A stretch of 64,000 nucleotides of DNA, from contig OU862919.1 of the NCBI GenBank assembly GCA_917880885.1, positions 13,720,001-13,784,000 on the forward strand, in the 5' to 3' direction. Numbering within the stretch: position 1 is the stretch's first letter; every line of letters begins with the position of its first letter. Below, one piece after another: positions 34,084-46,612 of the stretch. Both the position numbers and the translations under genes were made by a program. The notes under the pieces were generated by a model. The model was not told where the DNA came from, made no database searches, and saw only the letters and a list, made by a program, of their open reading frames with translations. Source of the stretch: Limnephilus marmoratus. Its lineage: Eukaryota > Arthropoda > Insecta > Trichoptera > Limnephilidae.

Positions 34084-34133
34084 GTGAGTGTCTTCGTTAG
34101 ATCATTTCCTAATTGATATTTATTTGGGTCCTA

Positions 34134-34540
34134 TCATAGACATCCAAATTCAATAGACCAGAAATAACAGGTGAGGGGAAAAATCAACTATGGCGGTACG
34201 AAGAGGGGAAGATGACTGTGATTGGTTGAAAAATTAATCTGACAGTATATAGGCATCTCGCATTATAATATCGCCATTTAGTTCTTAAAAATAACATCTG
34301 CTTTTTAATGAATAGACCTTTTTATGTGGGAGCGCGAATTGCTCGCTACGTTATTAACATATTTTCGAAGTCTGAATAAGCAAAGTAAAGTTCGCATCTT
34401 TTCACAGACAACTATTTGGTTGCCGTATTTAGTTAAGACACTTTTACAAATGTTCCATAATTTACTTACCCCTGTAACCAGCGAGGAGCACATTCGAGAA
34501 CCGCCCACATTCGTGATGATCGACAGATTTTAGGGTTATC
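34134..34540. repeat. Dispersed repeat, about 405 bp (copy of 38175-38580)
   Basis: GAGGGGAAAAATCAACTATGG, GGCATCTCGCATTATAATATC and CCATAATTTACTTACCCCTG occur in the same order in both copies, with high similarity. It starts about 50 bp after exon D. No coding capacity. Confidence 0.8.
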
Positions 34541-34619
34541 ACAACCGCTCTGTTGCTATATAATAATTACATAGTATAAAATGAAGTCACTCAAAATGTA
34601 TGTGCGCATTGATCTTTTA

Positions 34620-34845
34620 AAATACGCAACGGATTTTCATGCGGTTTTCACCAATAGATAGAGTGATTCAAGAGAAAAGTTTATGTGTATATTACATGCT
34701 TATTATAGTAGAGAAAAGCCGAGAAATTCAAATATTCAATTCAGGCAGCGGGCAGCAGGCAAGCGGGTGGTGAGGATTTTATAAAGGTTGGGTAATGGCG
34801 TTGTGTTTCGTTAGCCACAGCAACGTGTGGCCGGGTCTGCTAGTT
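34620..34845 (+). mobile_element. Truncated Helitron-like element
   Basis: It contains CGGATTTTCATGCGGTTTTC and ends GCCGGGTCTGCTAGT, both shared with the 7150-8128 element in the opposite orientation. The middle is shortened. Confidence 0.55.
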
Positions 34846-34849
34846 AATA

Positions 34850-36195
34850 AAAATAATGTAATTATCTCTTTTAATTAAAATTATTTTACCAAAATTATTT
34901 CACACGTTATTTAATTACAATAATACGTAGCACGTAGCAGTTACATTATTATTTGCTCCTTTTTGTAGATACTCTTAGTATCGCCCCAACTGCTTGAAAT
35001 GGCTTTAGGCGTGTTTAGTGACCAGATTTACATAGATAGGTACTTCTCACCACCACATCGACGCATTGTGTATAGGCAACAACTTCCCCCCTCCCCCCTA
35101 AACCTCCCGACTTATCTGGGTTCTGCAAATCGGATCGTGCGTAGCCAGGAGTGGGGTATTAATTGGAATATTTTGACGACGAAGGTGCTTTTTATTTATT
35201 TTTTGGGTATAATATTTTTTGTTTAGCTACATTTAAGCATATATCAGCAGAAACTTAGTAAAACTGTATTATATACCTACACCGACACAGTAACAGTATT
35301 CTCAGGCTATGCATAATATTGTTTAAAGAAATAATATTTATATAATATATATAACTTCCATTAAATTATTTCTTACATTGTCTATGGACAATGGAAGAAG
35401 TGAAAAGAAAAAGACAAAAAGGGTTAAGGATAACATTATATTTGTGAGAACAGCATTCAATAAACAACTTACAGAGGTTTAAATAACGTACAAAAATAAC
35501 AGCACAGCTTAAGAGAAAACAACATAACATGTACAGGAGTTATATTATCGATGCTAAAAACAGTACAATAATAACAGCTGAATATATTAAAAAGATGAGC
35601 CAACATAGTAAGAAGGTATTAATCTGTTGACTGTGATGATGGCCGTGAGCACTCATTCTCGTTCCAGCACTCAGCAATACCGTAAATACGAAACAACGCG
35701 CTTACCTAACACGTGGTCCGCTGAGACGTGACAGTGTGATCCAAAGATAATATAATCGGTGGCGACGTGCGTTAGAAAAATATTTTATTTCAAATTTTGA
35801 TTGATAAAAAATATCATCGGGCAGCAAAATGTCACATACATTTTTCATTCCAAACATGCTCACTGTATCTACATTTTACTTCTAAACATACCACGATGGA
35901 GTACATAATTAAGAAAGCAAAATATACAATAACGCCTAATAAAAAAAAACCATACTTTATTCCACGTTTATGAGTTGCGTAAAATTCAAAACTCGTTTAG
36001 TAATAAGGCCCTTAAAGTGTGATAAATTTAAAAATTATTGGTTTATTATCCTTTATTAATACCACGGATTTCCAGCAAGAAATAACACATGAAAAGATAG
36101 ACGTTCCAAATGATACGATTATATATTTTAGCAGAGCGCAAAAGGCGAAGGCACACCCCTGATTCTTTTGCAAATGGCTGTGTGTTTTACGTCGC
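34850..36195. other. Intronic DNA, no gene
   Basis: AT-rich. A relative of the 15900-15950 motif lies near 35705-35775. The frame at 34999-35226 and the minus-strand frames at 36012-36531 have no recognisable domains; the latter overlap the hairpin that follows. Confidence 0.4.
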
Positions 36196-36196
36196 A

Positions 36197-36370
36197 GCTG
36201 TGTGTGAACACGCCCTCTGAGCGTTAACACGTGTTCACACACACAACTGTAATATGCGTGGGATGGCGTATTTCGGCATATCGCTCGCCGTACATTCCCA
36301 ATCGGAATATATGGCGAGCGATATGCTGAAATACGCCATCCCACGCATATTACGGCTGTGTGTAAACACG
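36197..36370. repeat. Long nested hairpin
   Basis: The main stem pairs 36230-36298 with 36304-36370 around the 5-base loop CAATC; the core AATATGCGTGGGATGGCG is perfect and only a handful of positions mismatch. A second palindrome pairs CAGCTGTGTGTGAACACG (36197-36214) with the first arm's CGTGTTCACACACACAACTG, so alternative cruciforms are possible. It may be the core of a palindromic transposon or, if transcribed, a hairpin RNA. No expression evidence. Confidence 0.8.
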
Positions 36371-36524
36371 TTCATGATAGTATATGTTACAAAACTGATA
36401 ATATAATAATATAATTCGAATAAGCTTAAAATAAAGTAAAATAATGCTTCCCTATGGAATGTAATACGACAATTTGGTTTATTCTCCTTTTCACTTCTAT
36501 TTTTACACGTTTTCATAGCACAAG

Positions 36525-36685
36525 CTACCATTTTTGCCTTGTTATTTCGTAAAATGTACTATGTGACTTCGGCGCTGGTCAGAACAAGAATGATGACGTC
36601 ACGTTTTTAGATTCAAGGGAGGCGGCTCTCGTAAGCCCAGGCGGTTCCATGGAACCGTTATGGGGAGGGGGAAATAATACGCTTT
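36525..36685. repeat. Dispersed repeat (copy of 38595-38755)
   Basis: CGTAAAATGTACTATGTGAC, AAGAATGATGACGTCACG and GGAACCGTTATGGGGAGGGG match 38595-38755 in direct orientation. In that copy it sits immediately after the 405-bp repeat, so both are probably parts of one larger element. Confidence 0.75.
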
Positions 36686-36897
36686 TATTACTTAGGGCAG
36701 GTCCATATATTCCTACGTCCGTGGGTCCTATGTATTATTTTAGGTAACTTATAAATCTCTTCATTACTGTTTATATTCGGTAAAAATTGATAGTTAAAGG
36801 TCTTCTTGATTATAAAACACATAAACCCAATAAATCACTAAGATCTTATTTTATTTTATTTTTTTATTTATTTAGGAAAATCAACAGATTATTTACA

Positions 36898-37762
36898 TAC
36901 TAGCTTTTTCACGCGGCTTCGCTCGCATAGTATTAGGGGATTCCCACTCAGCCTCCTCCACCTTCCATCTACCCACTCCACTCCCCCCAATCAACTCCCT
37001 CCCCCACTCCCTCCACCCACCACTCCCCTCACCCCCTACCCCTCCACATTCCCTATCCCCACACCACTCCCCCCATCAACCTCCTTCCTACCACCCCTAC
37101 CCCTCCCCACACCCTCCTCCATCCTTCCTCTTTCCCCTTCCTTCCGTCCCCTCTCTCCCTCTCCTAACCCCCTCCCCCTAGTATCCTTCCTCTCCCCTTA
37201 CCCCTTCCACCAACACCCTCCCAACACCCCCTCCCACAACCCCACTCCCCCCAATCACCTCTCGCATTCCACACATTCATTCCCGATACGTTCATTTTTC
37301 AAACTGTTCAAATTTCATAATGCCAGAACTCAACGGTAGTTTTATACAAAATAACGATAAAAAAAGAAATATCCAATTTGATGCAGTCGTTCGGGTTTAT
37401 GCGCATACATACATTTCGGTAATTCATTTTTAGAGATAGTTATTAAGTACGACACCAACAAAGTACTCTTTTTATGGTGAATTAAAAAAAAAAAAACGTT
37501 TCCAAGGCGACAATTGGTTTCTGACGTTTGCAATAAATCGATTTTATTAGTGACAGAAAACGTATGATAAATAATTTCATAACGTCAAAGATTATTCATA
37601 ACGCCAGAGCTTACCAATGTACGAGTATATAGCCTATAGATCACGCAAATAATCTAGCTTTCTATTAGTGTAGAAATTTTTAAAGTCCATTCAGTAGATT
37701 TTGTGTGAAAGAGTAACAAACATACATCCATACAAACTTTCACCTTTATAATATTAATAGGA
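36898..37762 (-). mobile_element. Helitron-like element with pyrimidine-rich block
   Basis: On the minus strand it opens CTATTAATATTATAAAGGTG and TTACTCTTTCACACAAAATC and ends GAAGCCGCGTGAAAAAGCTAGT, the standard look of insect non-autonomous Helitron-like elements. Positions 36950-37270 on + are an almost pure C/T tract. One copy of the GCCAGAACTCA minisatellite unit lies at 37321-37430. Confidence 0.68.
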
Positions 37763-37764
37763 TA

Positions 37765-38174
37765 TAAAAATACAATTAAAAACACACATAAAATCCAATA
37801 AAAGAATTTCACATAACTTAAAAATTATAATAAAAAACTAAGGGTCCTGTACCCGTAAACTAACAAGTAAATATTCAACATTGAAAATGATAAAGAATAA
37901 AGAAAATGTAAATAAGAACATGAACTGAACACATATAAACTAATAATCTGCTTCATAAATTTCAAACAAAAAGTATTCTGAAATTTATTCTCACTACACA
38001 ACATCTTGTGAAAGAATTCCAAGATAAACATACGTACGAATCATAGATATCGACTAAATTAATGGTTGTCTCCAAAGCGCACGTCAGTCGCTCCCAACTA
38101 TCATGAAAGTTAATAAACACTAGCTTTGACGTACCAAATGTACAACGAATATATGCCAAAAATATATTATTGAA
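37765..38174. other. Nothing recognised
   Basis: AT-rich DNA; the minus-strand frames at 37825-38189 are low-complexity. Confidence 0.4.
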
Positions 38175-38755
38175 GCCATAGACATCCAAATTTAATAGAC
38201 GAGAACATAAAGATGAGGGGAAAAATCAACTATGGCGGTACGAAGAGGGGGAAGATGACTGTGATTCGTTAAAAACTCAATCTGACAGTATAAAGGCATC
38301 TCGCATTATAATATCACCATTTGGTTCTTAAAAGTAAAATCTGCTTTTGAATGAATAGACCTTTTTACGTGGAAGCGCGAATTGCTCGCCACGTTATTAA
38401 CATATTTGCGAAGTTCAAATACGGCAAAGTAAAGTTCGCATCTTTTCACATACGAATATTTTGTTGCCATATTTAGTTAAGACACTTTTACAAATGTTTC
38501 ATAATTTACTTACCCCTGTAACCAGCGACGAGCACACTGGAGAACCCCCCACAATCGTTATGATCGACATGTTTTAGGGTGTAATGTATATCACAAGCTA
38601 GCATTTTTGCCGTGTTATTTCGTAAAATGTACGATGCAAGCTCGACGCTGGTCAGGACAAGAATGATGACGTCTTATTTTTTAGATTCAGGCGAGGCTCT
38701 CGCAAGCCCAGCCGGTTCCAAGGAACCGGTATGGGGAGGGGGAAATAATACAAAA
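38175..38755. repeat. Dispersed repeats: second copies of 34134 and 36525 units
   Basis: 38175-38580 matches 34134-34540 and 38595-38755 matches 36525-36685, both direct. Their adjacency here suggests the original order within one unclassified element. Confidence 0.75.
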
Positions 38756-38819
38756 AAAAAAAAAAAAATGTATATTCATATGTCTATGATTGAAGCTATT
38801 CAAAAATACTTAATCCTCT

Positions 38820-39060
38820 ACTAGATCGCGTATCCATCACACTAGATCGAATAAAAATGACATAAAAAACATTCCAAGTTATAAAACCACATTCGGACAA
38901 AGAAACTACAGTTATTTTGCAACTAAACTCCATAATATTCTTCCCCAAGACATAAAACTAATAAAAAAAATTAATGAGTACAAATCAAGAATAAAAACAT
39001 GGCTGAAAGAGGTCAACGAAAACACTCTAATGAAGACACTAAAAACGACCTAGAAGACAA
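38820..39060 (+). pseudogene. LINE ORF2 C-terminal fragment
   Basis: The + strand reads TRSRIHHTRSNKNDIKNIPS, then GQRNYSYFATKLHNILPQDI and RIKTWLKEVNENTL. TRS..., GQRxYxYxAxxLxNxLPxxI and the K-rich close are the C-terminal tail of Jockey/CR1-type reverse transcriptase proteins. The polymerase itself is missing. It is followed by non-coding sequence to about 39220. Confidence 0.62.
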
Positions 39061-39249
39061 ATAAACTTTAATTAAACAATTTTAGTCCGCCTCGGCACAG
39101 GAACCCCTAGTGAGGAGGCGTACGAAAGACAATATCTTTACCAACATAACCATTACATTTTGTATACTTTAGAATGATTTTATATAGTCGCTTAAATAAT
39201 AACAAAAATAAAAATTAGAACATTAATGGGAAAAACCGAATTCACCATT

Positions 39250-39834
39250 ATAGTCACATATTGGTCATATCAAGTAGTTCGCCACGTTTGGTAACTTAGC
39301 AGGGATGCACGGGTTTATGGGGTGAGGTTTACATTAACTCCACACAGGAGGCCCTGAGGAAAATAATTTCCCTCAGGGTCTACGTCATCTGAGATGCTGT
39401 GTGGAGGGTCTTTTCGAGGAGAGGAAGTAATGAACATTGGTCTTGAAGAGACCCATGTTGTAGGAAGGAGGAAACACAAAGGCCGGCAAATCGTTCCACA
39501 GCCGAGCTGTTTAACACACGAACGAGTCGAAGAAGCGACCCGTTATCATGTGCCAAATGTCAACCGTGTACATATGTTGGGCATGCGTTTGGCGTGTTTC
39601 CCGACTATGCACCGGTGGCGAAGGGACCAATGACGCTAGTTCCTCGGAGCATCTTCCATTGAAATACCGGTAGAACAAGGATAGCATTCCTACCTGACGC
39701 CTGTGCTCTAAAGATTGCAATCCGTTTGTTAAATTAGGAGAATCTATCAGATGGACCGCCCGTTTCTGCACAGAGTAGAGGGTTTTTTTCAGGAATTTTG
39801 GAGCTCCAGACCAGAGGTGCAATTGTGATGTCAT
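39250..39834 (-). pseudogene. LINE ORF2 C-terminus with its 3' tail
   Basis: The minus-strand frame reads FLKKTLYSVQKRAVHLIDSP, LEHRRQVGMLSLFYRYFNGR and, after a stop (39511), SARLWNDLPAFVF. This VQKRAxxLI ... HRRxVxxLSLFYRYxxGxC ... RLWNxLP order is typical of the end of Jockey/R1-type LINE proteins. Downstream comes CCCTCCACACAGCATC and the CCTGTGTGGAG end used by all LINE-tail copies in this window, identifying the parent LINE of that family. Confidence 0.78.
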
Positions 39835-39919
39835 GTCACTGAAATATTACCAAATAATATACATATAATTAAATGCTTTAATTTTAAGACTTCGATGAAA
39901 TAGTTCAAATATACGACTC

Positions 39920-40112
39920 CAGATACTAATATCTACAGCCTGTATGTCGGACGAATATCTACAGCTCATATGTTGGACTAATATCTATGAACTTTAGAGT
40001 GAGGACTAATATCTACAGAGTTAAGGTCGGACGAATATCTATGACGGTCCCAGTAGTGACTTATATCTATGGAGCGTAGGTTGGACTAATATCTACAGAG
40101 GGCAGCTGAGCA
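39920..40112. mobile_element. AATATCTAC-family element, right part only
   Basis: It starts CTCCAGATACTAATATCTACAG and carries six more (A)ATATCTA motifs separated by family-specific spacers (GTATGTCGGACG, TTAAGGTCGGACG). It corresponds to 10565-10785 in reverse orientation. Confidence 0.7.
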
Positions 40113-41324
40113 AGAGGTTGTACGGAAAAGCATAAATTACTTCAATTACGTAATTACTAATTACGTAAAGGCTTAAACGTTTAAAGTACGTACATTAAGT
40201 TTTTGCATAATATTACGTATTTTGCTGTTTACGAGGACAATAATTTATTGAACAAACATGGAGGTCATAATACAAAGATATTTATTTATTTCGAAACACA
40301 CGGCACCTAACCTAACCTAACTGACATAGAAATGGTCACGGTAACAGACTAAATAATTTAGAAGCAATCGAAATAAAGAATGCTGTTTAAACAAAAACCC
40401 AAATCTTCTTCTTCTATCTTCTATCTTCTATATATATATATATTGACCTCTTCCCGTAGTATCCTGATCCAGTAAGAAGTAGCTTGACAATGATGATCCA
40501 CCTTTAACACCGTATAACTTGGCTTTGGTGGAATATATCTGTATGAATTGGCAACAACGTTACTACAAATACCAAGGTTGCCAGTTTCTCGGTAAAAGTA
40601 TATGATATATTGCACATAAAATTTTCGAACTTTGTATGGAAATCATACGCATCTTTTTTGTTGATCTGTCCAAATTCCCATACGTTGCGGATCCGCCCAA
40701 ATATCCGTACGCATTTGATCCGCTTGTGTATAATCAAAGATGGCTGAAAAAGGAAGCCTTCTGATTGGTCGTGTTGGGCGTGGTGTGTTGTGAACGAAGC
40801 CTTCTCATTGGTTGACCAGATATGGTAGGCACCTACTAAAAAAAGGTATCCAATTGTTCAGCTAAATTTTTTCAACGTTTATGAAGAATATATATTTTTG
40901 TAAATTCTCCACAAAATATTCAATTTGCTGCCCGCGGTCATTCGACAGGCGTTGCATCTCGCTCTAGCAGCATTATAGCGGCACTTTAAACAAACGAGAC
41001 AGCGCTAGTTTGATCAAACCCATCTCATCGTGATTGGATCAGTATGCAGTCTCGTGTTAGTTTTCTAACATTTTGCTTAATGTATTTTATAAAATTCTAA
41101 CTAACCATAACGCTTTTTCTCTGAAGGGGTAGGCAGAGAGGACGGACCGCCAAACAACTCGGTCTTGGCACACACTCTTTGCCTCACTCACATTCATACA
41201 TCGTATCATACATTATCTTCTATTATTCTGACTTTTGACACGGCCCGACTCAAGTATCTGATTCACTTGATCGTGCCATTACTTCCACGGATGTCCACCT
41301 GAGAAAAAATCTCTCAGTACCTAC
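40113..41324. other. Intronic DNA, no gene
   Basis: A short CCTAACCTAACT near 40307, a (TA)n run near 40432 and paired ATTGG motifs near 40760-40815 are the only notable points. The minus-strand frames at 40421-40737 have no known domain. Confidence 0.4.
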
Positions 41325-41634
41325 CTTTATCATATTTGGGGATGCTGTGTGGAGGCCTTCTTTTTATGAAAAGAAGAAAAGGAAGCCCGGGTAAGGAAAG
41401 GGGTATGAAGGGTGGGTAGGAATCTGGGGGTCAGTGTGTCCAGGAGTGATGGACGGATGAATCCATCCCTCCCACTGCGGTGCATGGCGTTATTCCGAGA
41501 AAATCCAGCTGGAGATATCAAAAGGTCGCCTTCAAGATTAAGATTTGGGAGGTGGGTATGGGTACCGCCGCCCCGGGAACCGTTTTTTGGATAACCAATA
41601 CCTCTGTCATAGGTCACCCCAAGTGGTTCGCTAT
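41325..41634. mobile_element. LINE-tail fragments in inverted arrangement
   Basis: 41325-41580 is a minus-strand copy (GGGATGCTGTGTGGAGGCC ... GGGTGGGTAGGAATCTGGG), with coding remnant TLTPRFLPTLHTPF on minus. From about 41590 a + orientation piece (CATAGGTCACCCCAAGTGG) runs straight into the satellite at GCTTTCC. Confidence 0.65.
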
Positions 41635-44600
41635 GCTTTCCTCTTTGTGCGTTGCTTCGTAGCCAGCCTATCGGTCTCCTCTTTGTGCGATGCTTCGTAT
41701 CTATCACTCTCGTCTACTTTAGTTTTCACTTTTCTCGCATGTGAGTGAACTGCACACAGATTCTATAAAATTATTCAAGTGAAAACTTCTTTAGGACCGT
41801 TGTGATTTGAAACTGGATGAAACGAAAAAAAGCGACACTAAAAATAGACAAACAATCTGTTATACATCTATAGGATTAAACCTGCAAGAGAATGAATGAC
41901 ATAGACTAATCGCTTTCCTCTTTGTGCGTTGCTTCGTAGCCAGCCTATCGGTCTCCTCTTTGTGCGATGCTTCGTATCTATCACTCTCGTCTACTTTAGT
42001 TTTCACTTTTCTCGCATGTGAGTGAACTGCACACAGATTCTATAAAATTATTCAAGTGAAAACTTCTTTAGGACCGTTGTGATTTGAAACTGGATGAAAC
42101 GAAAAAAAGCGACACTAAAAATAGACAAACAATCTGTTATACATCTATAGGATTAAACCTGCAAGAGAATGAATGACATAGACTAATCGCTTTCCTCTTT
42201 GTGCGTTGCTTCGTAGCCAGCCTATCGGTCTCCTCTTTGTGCGATGCTTCGTATCTATCACTCTCGTCTACTTTAGTTTTCACTTTTCTCGCATGTGAGT
42301 GAACTGCACACAGATTCTATAAAATTATTCAAGTGAAAACTTCTTTAGGACCGTTGTGATTTGAAACTGGATGAAACGAAAAAAAGCGACACTAAAAATA
42401 GACAAACAATATGTTATACATCTATAGGATTAAACCTGCAAGAGAATGAATGACATAGACTAATCGCTTTCCTCTTTGTGCGTTGCTTCGTAGCCAGCCT
42501 ATCGGTCTCCTCTTTGTGCGATGCTTCGTATCTATCACTCTCGTCTACTTTAGTTTTCACTTTTCTCGCATGTGAGTGAACTGCACACAGATTCTATAAA
42601 ATTATTAAAGTGAAAACTTCTTTAGGACCGTTGTGATTTGAAACTGGATGAAACGAAAAAAAGCGACACTAAAAATAGACAAACAATCTGTTATACATCT
42701 ATAGGATTAAACCTGCAAGAGAATGAATGACATAGACTAATCGCTTTCCTCTTTGTGCGTTGCTTCGTAGCCAGCCTATCGGTCTCCTCTTTGTGCGATG
42801 CTTCGTATCTATCACTCTCGTCTACTTTAGTTTTCACTTTTCTCGCATGTGAGTGAACTGCACACAGATTCTATAAAATTATTCAAGTGAAAACTTCTTT
42901 AGGACCGTTGTGATTTGAAACTGGATGAAACGAAAAAAAGCGACACTAAAAATAGACAAACAATCTGTTATACATCTATAGGATTAAACCTGCAAGAGAA
43001 TTAATGACATAGACTAATCGCTTTCCTCTTTGTGCGTTGCTTCGTAGCCAGCCTATCGGTCTCCTCTTTGTGCGATGCTTCGTATCTATCACTCTCGTCT
43101 ACTTTAGTTTTCACTTTTCTCGCATGTGAGTGAACTGCACACAGATTCTATAAAATTATTCAAGTGAAAACTTCTTTAGGACCGTTGTGATTTGAAACTG
43201 GATGAAACGAAAAAAAGCGACACTAAAAGTAGACAAACAATCTGTTATACATCTATAGGATTAAACCTGCAAGAGAATGAATGACATAGACTAATCGCTT
43301 TCCTCTTTGTGCGTTGCTTCGTAGCCAGCCTATCGGTCTCCTCTTTGTGCGATGCTTCGTATCTATCACTCTCGTCTACTTTAGTTTTCACTTTTCTCGC
43401 ATGTGAGTGAACTGCACACAGATTCTATAAAATTATTCAAGTGAAAACTTCTTTAGGACCGTTGTGATTTGAAACTGGATGAAACGAAAAAAAGCGACAC
43501 TAAAAATAGACAAACAATATGTTATACATCTATAGGATTAAACCTGCAAGAGAATGAATGACATAGACTAATCGCTTTCCTCTTTGTGCGTTGCTTCGTA
43601 GCCAGCCTATCGGTCTCGTCTTTGTGCGATGCTTCGTATCTATCACTCTCGTCTACTTTAGTTTTCACTTTTCTCGCATGTGAGTGAACTGCACACAGAT
43701 TCTATAAAATTATTCAAGTGAAAACTTCTTTAGGACCGTTGTGATTTGAAACTGGATGAAACGAAAAAAAGCGACACTAAAAATAGACAAACAATCTGTT
43801 ATACATCTATAGGATTAAACCTGCAAGAGAATGAATGACATAGACTAATCGCTTTCCTCTTTGTGCGTTGCTTCGTAGCCAGCCTATCGGTCTCCTCCTT
43901 GTGCGATGCTTCGTATCTATCACTCTCGTCTACTTTAGTTTTCACTTTTCTCGCATGTGAGTGAACTGCACACAGATTCTATAAAATTATTCAAGTGAAA
44001 ACTTCTTTAGGACCGTTGTGATTTGAAACTGGATGAAACGAAAAAAAGCGACACTAAAAATAGACAAACAATCTGTTATACATCTATAGGATTAAACCTG
44101 CAAGAGAATGAATGACATCGACTAATCGCTTTCCTCTTTGTGCGTTGCTTCGTAGCCAGCCTATCGGTCTCCTCTTTGTGCGATGCTTCGTATCTATCAC
44201 TCTCGTCTACTTTAGTTTTCACTTTTCTCGCATGTGAGTGAACTGCACACAGATTCTATAAAATTATTCAAGTGAAAACTTCTTTAGGACCGTTGTGATT
44301 TGAAACTGGATGAAACGAAAAAAAGCGACACTAAAAATAAACAAACAATCTGTTATACATCTATAGGATTAAACCTGCAAGAGAATGAATGACATAGACT
44401 AATCGCTTTCCTCTTTGTGCGTTGCTTCGTAGCCAGCCTATCGGTCTCCTCTTTGTGCGATGCTTCGTATCTATCACTCTCGTCTACTTTAGTTTTCACT
44501 TTTCTCGCATGTGAGTGAACTGCACACAGATTCTATAAAATTATTCAAGTGAAAACTTCTTTAGGACCGTTGTGATTTGAAACTGGATGAAACGAAAAAA

Positions 44601-46612
44601 GCGACACTAAAAATAGACAAACAATCTGTTATACATCTATAGGATTAAACCTTCAAGAGAATGAATGACATAGACTAATCGCTTTCCTCTTTGCGCGTTG
44701 CTTCGTAGCCAGCCTATCGGTCTCCTCTTTGTGCGATGCTTCGTATCTATCACTCTCGTCTACTTTAGTTTTCACTTTTCTCGCATGTGAGTGAACTGCA
44801 CACAGATTCTATAAAATTATTCAAGTGAAAACTTCTTTAGGACCGTTGTGATTTGAAACTGGATGAAACGAAAAAAAGCGACACTAAAAATAGACAAACA
44901 ATCTGTTATACATCTATAGGATTAAACCTGCAAGAGAATGAATGACATAGACTAATCGCTTTCCTCTTTGTGCGTTGCTTCGTAGCCAGCCTATCGGTCT
45001 CCTCTTTGTGCGATGCTTCGTATCTATCACTCTCGTCTACTTTAGTTTTCACTTTTCTCGCATGTGAGTGAACTGCACACAGATTCTATAAAATTATTCA
45101 AGTGAAAACTTCTTTAGGACCGTTGTGATTTGAAACTGGATGAAACGAAAAAAGCGACACTAAAAATAGACAAACAATCTGTTATACATCTATAGGATTA
45201 AACCTTCAAGAGAATGAATGACATAGACTAATCGCTTTCCTCTTTGTGCGTTGCTTCGTAGCCAGCCTATCGGTCTCCTCTTTGTGCGATGCTTCGTATC
45301 TATCACTCTCGTCTACTTTAGTTTTCACTTTTCTCGCATGTGAGTGAACTGCACACAGATTCTATAAAATTATTAAAGTGAAAACTTCTTTAGGACCGTT
45401 GTGATTTGAAACTGGATGAAACGATAAAAAGCGACACTAAAAATAGACAAACAATCTGTTATACATCTATAGGATTAAACCTGCAAGAGAATGAATGACA
45501 TAGACTAATCGCTTTCCTCTTTGTGCGTTGCTTCGTAGCCAGCCTATCGGTCTCCTCTTTGTGCGATGCTTCGTATCTATCACTCTCGTCTACTTTAGTT
45601 TTCACTTTTCTCGCATGTGAGTGAACTGCACACAGATTCTATAAAATTATTCAAGTGAAAACTTCTTTAGGACCGTTGTGATTTGAAACTGGATGAAACG
45701 AAAAAAAGCGACACTAAAAATAGACAAACAATATGTTATACATCTATAGGATTAAACCTGCAAGAGAATGAATGACATAGACTAATCGCTTTCCTCTTTG
45801 TGCGTTGCTTCGTAGCCAGCCTATCGGTCTCCTCTTTGTGCGATGCTTCGTATCTATCACTCTCGTCTACTTTAGTTTTCACTTTTCTCGCATGTGAGTG
45901 AACTGCACACAGATTCTATAAAATTATTCAAGTGAAAACTTCTTTAGGACCGTTGTGATTTGAAACTGGATGAAACGAAAAAAAGCGACACTAAAAATAG
46001 ACAAACAATATGTTATACATCTATAGGATTAAACCTGCAAGAGAATGAATGACATAGACTAATCGCTTTCCTCTTTGTGCGTTGCTTCGTAGCCAGCCTA
46101 TCGGTCTCCTCTTTGTGCGATGCTTCGTATCTATCACTCTCGTCCACTTTAGTTTTCACTTTTCTCGCATGTGAGTGAACTGCACACAGATTCTATAAAA
46201 TTATTCAAGTGAAAACTTCTTTAGGACCGTTGTGATTTGAAACTGGATGAAACGAAAAAAAGCAACACTAAAAATAGACAAACAATCTGTTATACATCTA
46301 TAGGATTAAACCTGCAAGAGAATGAATGACATAGACTAATCGCTTTCCTCTTTGTGCGTTGCTTCGTAGCCAGCCTATCGGTCTCCTCTTTGTGCGATGC
46401 TTCGTATCTATCACTCTCGTCTACTTTAGTTTTCACTTTTCTCGCATGTGAGTGAACTGCACACAGATTCTATAAAATTATTCAAGTGAAAACTTCTTTA
46501 GGACCGTTGTGATTTGAAACTGGATGAAACGAAAAAAAGCGACACTAAAAATAGACAAACAATATGTTATACATCTATAGGATTAAACCTGCAAGAGAAT
46601 GAATGACATAGA
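41635..46612. repeat. 277-bp satellite array, 18 copies
   Basis: The first three units start (GCTTTCCTCTTTGTGCG) at 41635, 41912 and 42189, an exact 277-bp period; about 18 units fill 4.98 kb. Copies differ by scattered single changes, such as CAATCTGTT or CAATATGTT and one A lost in the AAAAAAAG run in two units. Each unit holds an internal near-duplication (TCCTCTTTGTGCG-TGCTTCGTA, 41 bp apart). No unit has a long frame. The homogeneity implies recent amplification or ongoing exchange. Confidence 0.95.

Noticed and set aside
36012..36531. Minus-strand genes of about 100 residues
   Set aside because: They read through the long hairpin, so each arm supplies frames on both strands; no family is recognised.
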